20,430 bases of DNA from Trichodesmium sp. jk18x7bins.61 (GCA_022822685.1 JAJEAQ010000387.1:1-20430), one strand, 5' to 3'; shown: positions 1-7,639, numbered from the stretch's first letter. Translations and numbers: made by a program. Notes: a model not told the origin generated them from the letters alone.

Positions 1-89
1 TCTGTATGGGTTACAGAGGCTGGACTCTAGCCATACGTCCCTAGTTGCTAGGGGTTCCTGCTAGAAACGAACCGCACTATCTCTTGGAA
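1..89. other. Region downstream of truA, no gene seen
   Basis: This stretch lies 3' of truA on the minus strand. I see no gene. It holds a 6-bp stem with a 3-base loop (CCCTAG at 39-44, CTAGGG at 48-53) and a second possible stem pairing GTATGG (4-9) with CCATAC (31-36). Neither is followed by a U-run in the minus direction, so a terminator is not supported. In many cyanobacteria rplM and rpsI follow truA; nothing like rplM begins within these 89 bases. Confidence 0.4.
64..76 (+). repeat. Left arm of inverted repeat flanking truA
   Basis: GAAACGAACCGCA here is the exact reverse complement of 996-1008, so truA is bracketed by a 13-bp inverted repeat about 920 bases apart. Beyond the 13 bases both arms continue to CTAT, with three extra bases in the right arm. 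The left arm is just past the truA stop codon. Confidence 0.6.
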
Positions 90-923
90 TTAATCAAGGA
101 AAAACTTGGGCATAGTATCATACCAAACTTCTTGAGGAAAAGGAAATTCTTGATAACCAACTCGCAATAAACACAGACCATTAGCTGGAGCTGAATGTTT
201 GACAACTTCTCTTCTTTGATTAACCCAGATATCTGTAAAACTTTCGAGGGTTCGTTCTCCTTGAGCAACTTGAATGAGTAGCCCTACAAGTAATCGCATC
301 ATTCCATACAAAAATCCACTTGCTTGAACTTCAATATGAATAAATGGACCCTGGCTTTCACAAATTACCTCTTGTACATCTACCCAAGAATGGGGACGAG
401 AAGAGCCAGATCTTTGAAAAGCAGCCAAATGATGAAAACCAACTAAGGGATTCAATGCTGCTTGAATCAATAGTGGATCTAAAGGTGCTTGATAATAATG
501 CCAAACAAAGGGCCTCACAAACAAGTTTTGTCGCTTTTCTATATATATAGTGTAGCGATAACGTCGCCAAATTGCAGAAAACCGGGCGTGCCAAGTAGAA
601 TCTACTTGAGCTGAACCTCTGATCAAGATATCATCAGCTAATCGGGAATTAAGAATAGTTGCCCACTTGTGAGCAGGGATTGGGCTAGTGACATCAAAAT
701 GAGCTACTTGTGCTGCTGCATGAACTCCTGCATCTGTTCTTCCAGCACCATGTAATGTTACACGTTGTTGAACTACAGAAGAGATAGTTTTTTCAATCTC
801 TTCTTGTACTGTTCGTTGGTTTGGCTGTCTTTGCCAGCCATGAAAGCGAGTACCTTGATATTGAATTATCAAAGCGACACGCTGAAGCGAGGCTCCTACA
901 CGTGACCCTTTTGCTTCCAGCAT
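90..923 (-). CDS. truA: tRNA pseudouridine(38-40) synthase TruA
   Basis: TruA converts uridines 38, 39 and 40 of the tRNA anticodon arm to pseudouridine in the cytoplasm. The family core starts at QRVALIIQYQGTRFHGWQRQ and includes the catalytic motif GAGRTDAGVHA, whose Asp is residue 64 from the start chosen here (E. coli TruA uses Asp60). The second half carries the usual RRYRYTIY and FLYGMMRLLVG segments. The frame stays open to an upstream ATG at 980, giving 296 residues. I chose the ATG at 923 (277 residues) because it fits family length and Asp spacing, but neither start has a clear Shine-Dalgarno, so the start is uncertain. It lies downstream of rplQ, the usual cyanobacterial position, but a repeat-rich gap of over 300 bases separates them, so it may have its own promoter. 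Confidence 0.93.
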   Translation of the reverse strand: MLEAKGSRVGASLQRVALIIQYQGTRFHGWQRQPNQRTVQEEIEKTISSVVQQRVTLHGAGRTDAGVHAAAQVAHFDVTSPIPAHKWATILNSRLADDILIRGSAQVDSTWHARFSAIWRRYRYTIYIEKRQNLFVRPFVWHYYQAPLDPLLIQAALNPLVGFHHLAAFQRSGSSRPHSWVDVQEVICESQGPFIHIEVQASGFLYGMMRLLVGLLIQVAQGERTLESFTDIWVNQRREVVKHSAPANGLCLLRVGYQEFPFPQEVWYDTMPKFFLD

Positions 924-995
924 AGGCAACTGAAGTCTGCTTGAGACGGTCAGAACTTCTCTGAGGGATTTTATTCCCATTACAGTTTATAGTGG

Positions 996-1021
996 TGCGG
1001 TTCGTTTCGTGACATGAAACG
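996..1021. repeat. Right arm of truA-flanking repeat plus small hairpin
   Basis: Bases 996-1008 are the right arm of the 13-bp inverted repeat that begins at 64. Overlapping it, CGTTTC (1003-1008) and GAAACG (1016-1021) form a hairpin around GTGACAT. The string GACATGAA at 1011-1018 matches the end shared by the palindromic elements found in the group II intron, so this may be another member of that family. It lies just upstream of the longest possible truA start. Confidence 0.5.
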
Positions 1022-1080
1022 CGTCAAGCCCCACTGTATCTTTTGAATTTTTGATTGAAGAAGTGAGCATTTGCCTCATT

Positions 1081-1155
1081 CGGTTGGAGAGCCGCTTGCC
1101 TCCCGGGGGAGTCGCTTCCCTTGCCTCCTGAGGTCTCCGCTGCGCTTGCGGCTTC
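1081..1155. repeat. GC-rich iterated segment in the rplQ-truA gap
   Basis: This is a strongly GC-rich patch in otherwise AT-rich spacer DNA. It contains a 9-base direct repeat, CTTGCCTCC, at 1095-1103 and 1120-1128, and related CGCTTCC and CGCTTGCGG strings. It has no convincing open frame. It looks like a small interspersed repeat rather than a gene, but copy number elsewhere cannot be judged from this window. Confidence 0.4.
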
Positions 1156-1160
1156 TTCTC

Positions 1161-1195
1161 TATCTAAACCCCGCCCGTAAGGGCGAGGTCTGATA
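1161..1195. repeat. CCCCGCC hairpin repeat, copy 1
   Basis: ACCCCGCCC (1168-1176), loop GTAA, then GGGCGAGGT (1181-1189) form a stem with one mismatch; the flanking TATC and GATA extend the symmetry. The same core occurs at 14068-14099 and 19666-19693. Such hairpins resemble the ends of IS200/IS605-type elements in cyanobacteria, but no tnpA or tnpB lies beside any copy, so that origin is an inference. Confidence 0.6.
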
Positions 1196-1210
1196 GGACA
1201 TTAGATACCA

Positions 1211-1257
1211 GGAGTTACCCCACAGCGAAAGCGACAGCTTTACCGTGGGGTAACTCC
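1211..1257. repeat. Long nested hairpin downstream of rplQ
   Basis: GGAGTTACCCCAC (1211-1223) is the exact reverse complement of GTGGGGTAACTCC (1245-1257). Inside them AAAGC (1228-1232) pairs with GCTTT (1237-1241) around GACA. It starts 39 bases past the rplQ stop. No U-run follows on either strand, so it is not a standard intrinsic terminator, though it could stabilise the 3' end of the rplQ message or be a mobile hairpin. Confidence 0.6.
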
Positions 1258-1296
1258 GGCTCCTCAGCTAAATTTCCGATTGCTGATTCTCAAAGT

Positions 1297-1647
1297 TTAA
1301 ATTAGTTCAATGATTGCCATTTCTGCATTGTCTCCACGGCGATTCACTGTTCTCAAAACACGGGTATAACCTCCATTACGAGAACCATATCTTTCCTCTG
1401 CCTGAGCAAATAGAGAGTGAACTAGCTGCTTATCATAGAGATAGCCTAAAGCCCGCCGGCGAGCTGCTAGGGAGCCATCCTTGGCTAAGGAAATCATTTT
1501 TTCAGCTTCTGACTGTACAGCTTTAGCACGGGTTTTTGTGGTAGTAATCCGACCATGACGGATTAATTCAGTGGCCAACGATCGCAGCAGGGCACGACGC
1601 TGATCTCTTGGTTTACCCAACTTGGGAATACGACGACTATGACGCAT
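1297..1647 (-). CDS. rplQ: 50S ribosomal protein L17
   Basis: L17 binds 23S rRNA and helps assemble the large subunit. The 116-residue product has the usual cyanobacterial length and sequence: an N-terminal MRHSRRIPKLG, the segment RALLRSLATELIRHGRITTT at about 18-37, GGYTRVLRT at 92-100 and RGDNAEMAIIEL near the end. It follows rpoA by 244 bases, a wide gap for genes normally close together, and I see no obvious promoter in that gap. It is the last ribosomal protein gene of the cluster before truA. The start is ATG without a strong Shine-Dalgarno. Confidence 0.97.
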   Translation of the reverse strand: MRHSRRIPKLGKPRDQRRALLRSLATELIRHGRITTTKTRAKAVQSEAEKMISLAKDGSLAARRRALGYLYDKQLVHSLFAQAEERYGSRNGGYTRVLRTVNRRGDNAEMAIIELI

Positions 1648-1891
1648 AACTTCTTTTCAGTATTTTTTTACGGAGAACAAATGAGCTAATTTCAGGATTA
1701 ATTTTTCCCATACTTTTACCACTAGCCTGATACCACTCTCAGAAATCCACAAAAATCAGTAAAATTTATATATTATTTTCTGATGTTCTGTTCTGTTAGT
1801 GCTTATAGTTCAAGCCCTAAAATTTTTCTCATGTTTTAGATTCAAGTTATTTTCCTGAAACAAAAACTTACTTTAATCACTTTTTTTCTAT

Positions 1892-2836
1892 CTAAGTAGC
1901 TTTAACTATTTTCTCTTGGGGTAAAGTTATTCCCAAGCGCTTTTGCAAAGCTTCTATAACTTCTTCTGCAGATTTCTGACCAAAGTTTTTAATTTCTAGC
2001 AAATCTTCTTGACTATAGTCAAGCAAATCTGCAACAGAGTTGATCTGAGCCCGTTTCAGACAATTATAAGCCCGAACCGATAGTTGTAATTCTTCTATTG
2101 GGATCTGACTTGTGGGATCTGTTGATTCTCCGGGTGGAGGCTCTGCCATATTAGTGATATCTTTAAGTGCTTCAAACAAACTCATTAAGATACTAGCAGC
2201 ATAGCTCAAAGCATCTTGGGGTGTATAACTGCCATTCGTCCAGACTTCCATAATAAGTCGGTCTTGTTCTAGAGAACTACCTATATGAGCATCCTCAACT
2301 GTATAGTTAACTTTGCGAACTGGCATAAAAACCGCATCAATTTGTAGAAAATCGAGAGCAGTTACATCATCACGAGTGCGCTCTACTGCTCTATAACCAG
2401 TTCCTTTTTCAATTCTAAACTCCATCTCCAAAATTGCTCCAGGGGATAGAGTTGCGATGTACTGACTGCGATCAATTACTTCTACCTCTGAAGGTACATC
2501 GAAGCGTTCGGCAGTTAATGTTGCCGGCCCTTCTATCCGTAATCTACCGATTTGTGGTTGATTGGAATGGCTTTTGAGGACAACCTCTTTCATATTCAGT
2601 AGGATTTCTAGAACATCTTCTCTTACCCCCTTAATCGTGGCAAACTCATGATTAACTCCAGCTATCCTCACTGATGTAATGGCTGTCCCTTCTAAATTTG
2701 ATAATAGAACCCGCCTTAGTGCGTTTCCTACTGTTGTCCCTTGACCACGAGCTAGTGGCTCTATGATAAATTTTCCGTACTGACTCCGATCTTTGTCGGT
2801 GCTAGACTCTACACACTCGTAATGAAACTGCGCCAC
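1892..2836 (-). CDS. rpoA: DNA-directed RNA polymerase subunit alpha
   Basis: The alpha subunit nucleates RNA polymerase assembly and contacts promoters and activators. The first ~225 residues form the N-terminal domain (GQGTTVGNALRRVLLSNLEG, then the FLQIDAVFMPVRKVNY block). A linker rich in Pro and Gly leads to the C-terminal domain, with LQLSVRAYNCLKRAQ and the helix-hairpin-helix segment IKNFGQKSAEEVIEALQ. I place the start at a GTG whose product begins with the typical cyanobacterial (M)AQF. A strong Shine-Dalgarno, AAGGAGGT at 2843-2850, sits six bases upstream of it. The in-frame ATG seven codons earlier overlaps that site and is unlikely to be used. Length is 314 residues, normal for cyanobacteria. 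It lies 45 bases after rpsK. Confidence 0.97.
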   Translation of the reverse strand: MAQFHYECVESSTDKDRSQYGKFIIEPLARGQGTTVGNALRRVLLSNLEGTAITSVRIAGVNHEFATIKGVREDVLEILLNMKEVVLKSHSNQPQIGRLRIEGPATLTAERFDVPSEVEVIDRSQYIATLSPGAILEMEFRIEKGTGYRAVERTRDDVTALDFLQIDAVFMPVRKVNYTVEDAHIGSSLEQDRLIMEVWTNGSYTPQDALSYAASILMSLFEALKDITNMAEPPPGESTDPTSQIPIEELQLSVRAYNCLKRAQINSVADLLDYSQEDLLEIKNFGQKSAEEVIEALQKRLGITLPQEKIVKAT

Positions 2837-2842
2837 GGAGTG

Positions 2843-2850
2843 ACCTCCTT
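2843..2850 (-). promoter_or_regulatory. Shine-Dalgarno that sets the rpoA GTG start
   Basis: On the minus strand this reads AAGGAGGT, almost a full anti-16S match, six bases before the GTG at 2836. It argues against the longer frame starting at 2857. Confidence 0.85.
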
Positions 2851-2881
2851 TGAACATTGAACCCCAAACTTTAATTTTTGA

Positions 2882-3277
2882 TTAGACTCGACGCCGTTTT
2901 GGTGGACGGCAACCATTGTGAGGAATTGGGGTAATATCCCGGATTAAAGTAATTTCTAGTCCTGCCCCCTGTAAAGCCCTAATTGCGGTTTCTCTTCCTG
3001 CTCCTGGGCCACTAACCATAACTTGAATCTGACGCATTCCTTGGTCATTGGCTCGGCGTGCTGCATTTTCTGCTGCTGTCTGTGCAGCAAAGGGAGTCCC
3101 TTTTTTTGCTCCTTTAAAACCACTAGAACCTGCTGATGCCCAAGAAATTACCTCTCCATTGAGAGCGGCAATTGTTACAATTGTGTTATTGAAGGTAGAC
3201 TGGATGTAAGCCACCCCACTGGGAACGTTCTTTTTTTGCTTTTTATGCCCTGTTTTTTTGCCTGGTTGTCGTGCCAT
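2882..3277 (-). CDS. rpsK: 30S ribosomal protein S11
   Basis: S11 (uS11) sits on the platform of the small subunit near the E site. The 131-residue product carries the family signature SGPGAGRETAIRALQ at 89-103 and the conserved basic end NGCRPPKRRRV. The N terminus is Lys-rich, as usual. In most cyanobacteria rpsK follows rpsM closely; here 802 bases separate them, so rpsK-rpoA-rplQ may be transcribed as a unit of its own. I did not find a convincing sigma-70 promoter in that gap by eye. Confidence 0.97.
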   Translation of the reverse strand: MARQPGKKTGHKKQKKNVPSGVAYIQSTFNNTIVTIAALNGEVISWASAGSSGFKGAKKGTPFAAQTAAENAARRANDQGMRQIQVMVSGPGAGRETAIRALQGAGLEITLIRDITPIPHNGCRPPKRRRV

Positions 3278-4079
3278 ATCTGTTGCTCTGAATGATCTGC
3301 TTTATATAACAGCCTTGAAAATAGTCTCTAATCTGAATCAGAGATTCATACTCCGAAAGCTGGCTTGATTAACTCCATACTGATTAGAAATAATTTTTTC
3401 GGTGTTACATTAATGTATTTTTTTCATTAATAAACTTTGCTACCTATTAGATACTCAAGGTGTTTTAACTTTAGCAAGATCTAAGACTTTCCATTGGTTA
3501 ACAACAACTAAAGTTTCATAGTTGAGTTTTTTATTTAATAGTTTTTGATATTTAGAAAGTTTTTGCTATCAGATAAAACCATTATTATAATAATTATGCT
3601 AGAGGTAAACTAGATAGCATTTTACTTTTTAACTCTTGCCGACTTCTTTCTTCAAGTGAAATATGTGAATTCACAAATGAATAAATTCTTTGTATCATTG
3701 ATATCTGATTAGTAAATTTTTCTGAAAAACTCATGCCACAAAGCTTTCACAAATCCAGGTTATACTCACTTAAACTCCTCAAAGCTTTGTATGAGAATGT
3801 GGTTCAGCCTGTTAATCTTTACTTGATAAATCAGATATAATGAGGATATATATTTTATAAAAAATAGTTCTCTATTTGACTAAACTACATCAATTATATT
3901 GATTTCATTTATTGATAGTCTTACTATTTTTATCTTCAAGTAAGGTATCTAGCATACTCTCAAATAGAATATATTTTTGGGCGAAACTTGGCTACAACTT
4001 TCTCCATTTTATTGCTATCTACTGATAGTAATAAAAATATCCTTTGACAATTAGTTTCCCAAAACACATCAGCAATTTT
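3278..4079. other. AT-rich gene-free gap between rpsM and rpsK
   Basis: No gene or RNA family is recognisable in these 802 bases. The sequence is markedly AT-rich. It contains one clear inverted repeat: ACAAAGCTTT at 3738-3747 and AAAGCTTTGT at 3781-3790, both continuing to CTCAT/ATGAG with three extra bases in the left arm. A promoter for rpsK-rpoA-rplQ is expected here, but no convincing -35/-10 pair was found by eye. The short open frames that overlap rpsM from this side are shadows. Confidence 0.6.
3730..3795. repeat. Inverted repeat in the rpsM-rpsK gap
   Basis: Left arm CTCATGCCACAAAGCTTT (3730-3747) and right arm AAAGCTTTGTATGAG (3781-3795) are reverse complements apart from a 3-base insertion in the left arm. 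The loop is 33 bases. It could form a hairpin in the rpsM-rpsK transcript or be the remains of a small mobile palindrome. Confidence 0.5.
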
Positions 4080-4463
4080 TTACTTCTTAGCGCTTGCTTT
4101 CTTCTTACCAGCAACAGTCCGACGCACACCTCTACGAGTTCTGGCATTGGTACGAGTTCGTTGTCCTCTAACTGGCAAACCCATTCTATGTCGGCGACCT
4201 CGATAAGTGCCAATATCCATCAATCTTTTGATGTTCATGGCTTCCCATCTTCTTAGGTCCCCTTCCACCTGATAGTTATTTTGGACTTCAGCACGCAGAG
4301 CTGCTACATCAGCATCACTTAGCTCTTTGACTATAAGATCAGGATTTACACCTGTTTCTGCTAAAATTTCTTGAGAGCTAGATAGTCCAATTCCGTATAT
4401 ATATGTCAGACCAATTTCTATACGCTTATCGCGTGGGAGGTCTACTCCTGCAATTCGTGCCAC
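4080..4463 (-). CDS. rpsM: 30S ribosomal protein S13
   Basis: S13 (uS13) sits in the head of the small subunit and contacts tRNA and the L5 bridge. The 127-residue product starts MARIAGVDLPRDKRIEIGLT and holds IYGIGLSSSQEIL (helix-two-turns-helix), the segment RLMDIGTYRGRRHRMGLPVRGQ, and a Lys/Arg-rich tail that threads towards the P site. It lies 88 bases after rpmJ, the usual order. Its partner L5 is encoded by the interrupted rplE in this same window. Confidence 0.97.
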   Translation of the reverse strand: MARIAGVDLPRDKRIEIGLTYIYGIGLSSSQEILAETGVNPDLIVKELSDADVAALRAEVQNNYQVEGDLRRWEAMNIKRLMDIGTYRGRRHRMGLPVRGQRTRTNARTRRGVRRTVAGKKKASAKK

Positions 4464-4551
4464 TTTACTTTGTTTCCCTAACTTAGATTAGAAGTTACAC
4501 TAGATTAATGATTAGAAAAAAGATACTATCAATACCAGCATCTGAATCTAC

Positions 4552-4665
4552 TTAACCTTGACGTTGTTTATGTTTTGGGTTATTGCAAATGACCATTACT
4601 CGTCCTCGACGGCGAATAACGCGACACTTTTCACAAATCTTTTTGACAGATGCTCTAACTTTCAT
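4552..4665 (-). CDS. rpmJ: 50S ribosomal protein L36
   Basis: L36 (bL36) is the smallest large-subunit protein and binds zinc. The 37-residue product starts MKVRASVKKICEKCRVIRR. The zinc ligands are all present: Cys11, Cys14, Cys27 and His32, the type of L36 that keeps the metal site. It ends NPKHKQRQG. Translating the minus strand from the ATG at 4665 to the TAA at 4552 gives the full family length. It sits between infA and rpsM, the universal order, with 118 bases to infA and 88 to rpsM. Confidence 0.96.
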   Translation of the reverse strand: MKVRASVKKICEKCRVIRRRGRVMVICNNPKHKQRQG

Positions 4666-4783
4666 GCCTTTTTTTTGCAACACTACAGATTTAGGATTGT
4701 ATCACTTACATAGGTTTTTCGCAAGCAGCAAGTTTCTATGCAAGCAAATATGGAAGGAAAAAGTGAAGTAGGTTTGATAATTC

Positions 4784-5008
4784 CTACTTTTTCCGCAGTC
4801 GATAGGTAATTCGACCTTTTGTCAAGTCGTATGGTGTTAACTCTACCTTGACTCGATCGCCTGGTAGAATTTTGATGTAGTTGCGACGGATTTTACCTGA
4901 AATGTGAGCTAGCACATTATGACCATTATCCAAGTCCACCCTGAACATAGCATTAGGTAGGGATTCCATCACCGCCCCCTCCATTTCTATTAGATCTTGT
5001 TTAGCCAA
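4784..5008 (-). CDS. infA: Translation initiation factor IF-1
   Basis: IF1 binds the A site of the 30S subunit during initiation and assists IF2 and IF3. The 74-residue product is one S1-type OB-fold, with KQDLIEMEGAVMESLPNAMF, HISGKIRRNYIKILPGDRVKVE and the C-terminal YDLTKGRITYRLRKK. Length and sequence are nearly invariant across cyanobacteria. It lies between adk and rpmJ. The 231-base gap from adk is large and contains no recognisable gene; map, which sits here in many other bacteria, is absent, as usual in cyanobacteria. Confidence 0.97.
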   Translation of the reverse strand: MAKQDLIEMEGAVMESLPNAMFRVDLDNGHNVLAHISGKIRRNYIKILPGDRVKVELTPYDLTKGRITYRLRKK

Positions 5009-5239
5009 GTGTCAATAACCTCAACGTTGCAAATAATAAATAATTTTTGTTCTGGTTCCGGCCGTTCTATAGGCAATTCCCCTAACATATCTTATCAAAT
5101 TTTTTCAATCTTTAAGAGGTTATTGAACATCACCCATGATAGTATCTGTAAATACTTACCAGGGATAGCTAGCTTCAACAACCTAATTTCAAGGTATAAA
5201 AATTTTAATCTTTTCACGTTCAAGATTTGATTTCCTACT

Positions 5240-5836
5240 TCAGCATGATTGGTTAACTGCTTGTTTGAGAGAATTAGTTACAGCCTCAACAGAATGATTT
5301 CCATCTATAGTAATTAGCTGTTGACGTTCTTTGTAAAATTCAATTAGAGGTTCAGTTTGTTGATGATGAACTTGTAAACGATGCTGAATCGTTTGCTCAT
5401 TATCATCTGGGCGACCTCTTGACAACAAACGACTTACCAAAACCTGATCTGGTACTTGCAAATTGATGACAATCAAGGAATTATTCTTCTGAGTTTTTTC
5501 TCCTTGAATATCATTTGCATTTTGGTTTGTAGACAAAAGTTGTTCTATAAACTTGGCTTGACCTACATTCCTGGGAAAGCCATCTAGAACCCAACCATGG
5601 AGAGCATCTGGCTTTTCTAACCTTTCCTCAACCATATCAATGATCAGTTGGTCAGGAACTAAATCACCTTTATCTATATACTCTTTTGCTTGCCAACCCA
5701 GAGCAGATCTTTGTGCCACATTAGTGCGTAAAATATCACCTGTAGAAATATGAGGAACTTGATAAAAACCTGCAATCAGAGACGCCTGTGTTCCTTTACC
5801 TGCTCCTGGTGGCCCTAAAAATACCAGTCTTACCAC
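5240..5836 (-). CDS. adk: Adenylate kinase
   Basis: Adenylate kinase interconverts ATP plus AMP and two ADP in the cytoplasm. The P-loop GPPGAGKGT is at residues 8-16, the AMP-binding segment STGDILR at 31-37 and DGFPR at 85-89. The LID is the short type without Cys zinc ligands (RGRPDD at 140-145), normal for cyanobacteria. A polar Asn/Gln/Lys-rich stretch at about 103-119 looks like a loop extension. The only sensible start is GTG, and it overlaps the secY stop codon by one base (TAGTG), suggesting translational coupling. Length is 198 residues, slightly above many cyanobacterial homologues. Confidence 0.95.
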   Translation of the reverse strand: MVRLVFLGPPGAGKGTQASLIAGFYQVPHISTGDILRTNVAQRSALGWQAKEYIDKGDLVPDQLIIDMVEERLEKPDALHGWVLDGFPRNVGQAKFIEQLLSTNQNANDIQGEKTQKNNSLIVINLQVPDQVLVSRLLSRGRPDDNEQTIQHRLQVHHQQTEPLIEFYKERQQLITIDGNHSVEAVTNSLKQAVNQSC

Positions 5837-7176
5837 TATTGCTTCACCATTCCTTCGTATCTTTGGGAGATAACGTAAGTTTGAATTTGCTTGGCTGTAT
5901 CTATAGCTACACCAACTAGAATTAAAAGAGAGGTAGCTCCTAATCCTCTAAATGTAGGCACACGAGTTGCACTTTCTACTGCTGTAGGCACAATTGCTAC
6001 CAAACCCAGGAAAATAGCCCCTAGGAAAGTCAACCGATTTAGAACTTTCTCTATATACTCACTGGTACTCTTACCTGGACGAATACCTGGAATACTTGCT
6101 CCCATTTTCTTCAGATTCTGTGACATATCCACCGGGTTCATAATTAGGGATGCGTAGAAATAACTGAAGAACAAGATCAGGGTAAAGTAAAATAAAGCAT
6201 ATAACCATGGTGTTGGGCCTCCAGGACTCAGAGCGTTAGTGATCTGAGCTAAAACGGCATTATTAGCAAACTGAGCTAAGGATACAGGTAGTATCAGAAC
6301 AGCTGAAGCAAAGATGATTGGCATTACTCCACCTTGATTTAATCGTAAAGGCAAATAGCTTTTTGTTTCTCTATACAGCTTTCTACCTACTTGACGACGG
6401 GCTGAAAGAATTGGTATTCTGCGACTACCCTCCTGCACAAATACAATTCCCACGATCATTACCAGGAATACTAGAAGTAAAATAATAGCACGACCTACAA
6501 TAGCACGGTCTCCACCTTCAAACAATTTAATTGTGTCACCTAATGATTGAGGTAAAACAGCAACAATATTGACGAAAATTAGTAAAGATGCACCATTACC
6601 AATCCCTCTCTCTGTGATTAATTCTGATATCCACATGACAAACATTGAGCCGGCGGTGATCGCCAGAATAGTCTTAGCTATAAATAGATAGCCTGGATTA
6701 GTTGCTACATTGACTATCTGGCCGTTGATATCTACAGATGAACTATTTAGATATATTGCTAAACCAAAGCTTTGTAAAACTGACCAACCTAGAGCCACAT
6801 AACGAGTAATTTGAGAAATTTTACGACGCCCTGCCTCACCTTCATTCTTCTGCAAGTTTTCTAAAGTTGGTAGGGCTGCTGTCATTAATTGAATAATGAT
6901 TGAGGCATTAATATAAGGTATGATACCCAATGCAAAAATACCTAATGCTGAAAAACCACCACCAGAAAAAAGATCTAGGAATCCAGTTAAAGACTGACCT
7001 TGAATCTTTTCTATGAAGGCTGTTCTATTTATTCCTGGTACTGGTAAGTAAACACCTAAGCGTACTAACAGGAGTAAACCTATTGTAACTAGAATCCGAC
7101 CTCGTAAGCCGGCTGCCTGGGCCATCTGCAAGAATGTTTCTTGAGCAGATGGCGCCTTGTCTCTACTAATGTCCAT
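5836..7176 (-). CDS. secY: Preprotein translocase subunit SecY
   Basis: SecY forms the protein-conducting channel of the SecYEG translocon in plasma and thylakoid membranes. The 446-residue product has ten predicted hydrophobic segments, the signatures GIIPYINASIIIQLM (84-98) and LLIFVNIVAVLP (198-209), the cytosolic loop PGIRPGKST (363-371) that contacts SecA and ribosome, and the tenth-helix segment SLLILVGVAIDT. The N terminus, SRDKAPSAQETFLQMAQAAG, is typical of cyanobacteria. No Shine-Dalgarno is visible before the ATG; the leader is an A-rich run. The group II intron ends only 49 bases upstream, so intron splicing changes the secY leader, not the protein. The stop overlaps the adk start. 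Confidence 0.97.
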   Translation of the reverse strand: MDISRDKAPSAQETFLQMAQAAGLRGRILVTIGLLLLVRLGVYLPVPGINRTAFIEKIQGQSLTGFLDLFSGGGFSALGIFALGIIPYINASIIIQLMTAALPTLENLQKNEGEAGRRKISQITRYVALGWSVLQSFGLAIYLNSSSVDINGQIVNVATNPGYLFIAKTILAITAGSMFVMWISELITERGIGNGASLLIFVNIVAVLPQSLGDTIKLFEGGDRAIVGRAIILLLVFLVMIVGIVFVQEGSRRIPILSARRQVGRKLYRETKSYLPLRLNQGGVMPIIFASAVLILPVSLAQFANNAVLAQITNALSPGGPTPWLYALFYFTLILFFSYFYASLIMNPVDMSQNLKKMGASIPGIRPGKSTSEYIEKVLNRLTFLGAIFLGLVAIVPTAVESATRVPTFRGLGATSLLILVGVAIDTAKQIQTYVISQRYEGMVKQ

Positions 7177-7238
7177 ATCTATTGGCGATTTTATATTTTA
7201 TTTTTTTTTATTTTACCAAAATTAAGTATCAGGTAAGG

Positions 7239-7260
7239 TTGAGCCTGTCGCCGACATGAA
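7239..7260 (+). repeat. Variable-core palindromic element in intron domain VI
   Basis: GAGCCTGTCGCCGACA followed by TGAA, in the loop region of intron domain VI. The second intron copy has an element at the same place with a different core (20224-20245). Confidence 0.8.
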
Positions 7261-7288
7261 TGAGGATTACTCCTCTCCCCTCCCCTTT

Positions 7289-7322
7289 GAACCGTGGGTG
7301 ACAGTCTCCCATCACAGGGCTC
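7289..7322 (-). ncRNA. Group II intron domain V, copy 1
   Basis: On the minus strand this 34-base hairpin starts GAGCC, containing the AGC catalytic triad, then a GTGATGGGAGACTGTCAC stem with its GAGA-like loop, and closes with CACGGTTC. It is the RNA active site of the intron. Position 6 opposite position 29 is C:C instead of a pair, a likely inactivating or weakening change; the other copy has G at that place. Confidence 0.85.
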
Positions 7323-7556
7323 AAGCCTTACTTCCAGCCTTTAACTTGGTTTTACTATGTACCTGCTTGTGACACGCTCTGTGTAAATGCATTAGGTTTT
7401 CTGTGTCGTCAGTGCCACCTTCTGCCACAGGTACTATGTGATGGGTTTCTAATTCTTCGGAATTGAATCGGCTGTCTCCACAAATCGGGCATTTCCAATT
7501 TGGTTTTTTGGCTAACTTGTCTTTTTTGGAGCCTTTAGCCCATTGGTTCTTCCCTT

Positions 7557-7578
7557 GTTTTAGCTAAAGCTACATGAA
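7557..7578 (+). repeat. Variable-core element, TTTTAGCTAAAGCT type
   Basis: GTTTTAGCTAAAGCTACATG then AA. It is inserted between the KEYWLKRQTI and GKNQWAKGS pieces of the broken intron protein, adding stop codons. The same core occurs at 9564-9585 and inverted at 20381-20398. Confidence 0.75.
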
Positions 7579-7639
7579 TGGTTTGACGTTTTAGCCAATA
7601 TTCTTTAAGTAAAGGGTCGTCTGGACTAGCTTGGACTTT

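Noticed and set aside
4..36. tRNA-like fold at the left edge (GTATGG/CCATAC outer stem)
   Set aside because: No T-loop consensus, no anticodon arm and length far too short for a tRNA.
2837..2857. ATG start for rpoA seven codons upstream
   Set aside because: It overlaps the Shine-Dalgarno of the GTG start, and the extra residues are not in cyanobacterial homologues.
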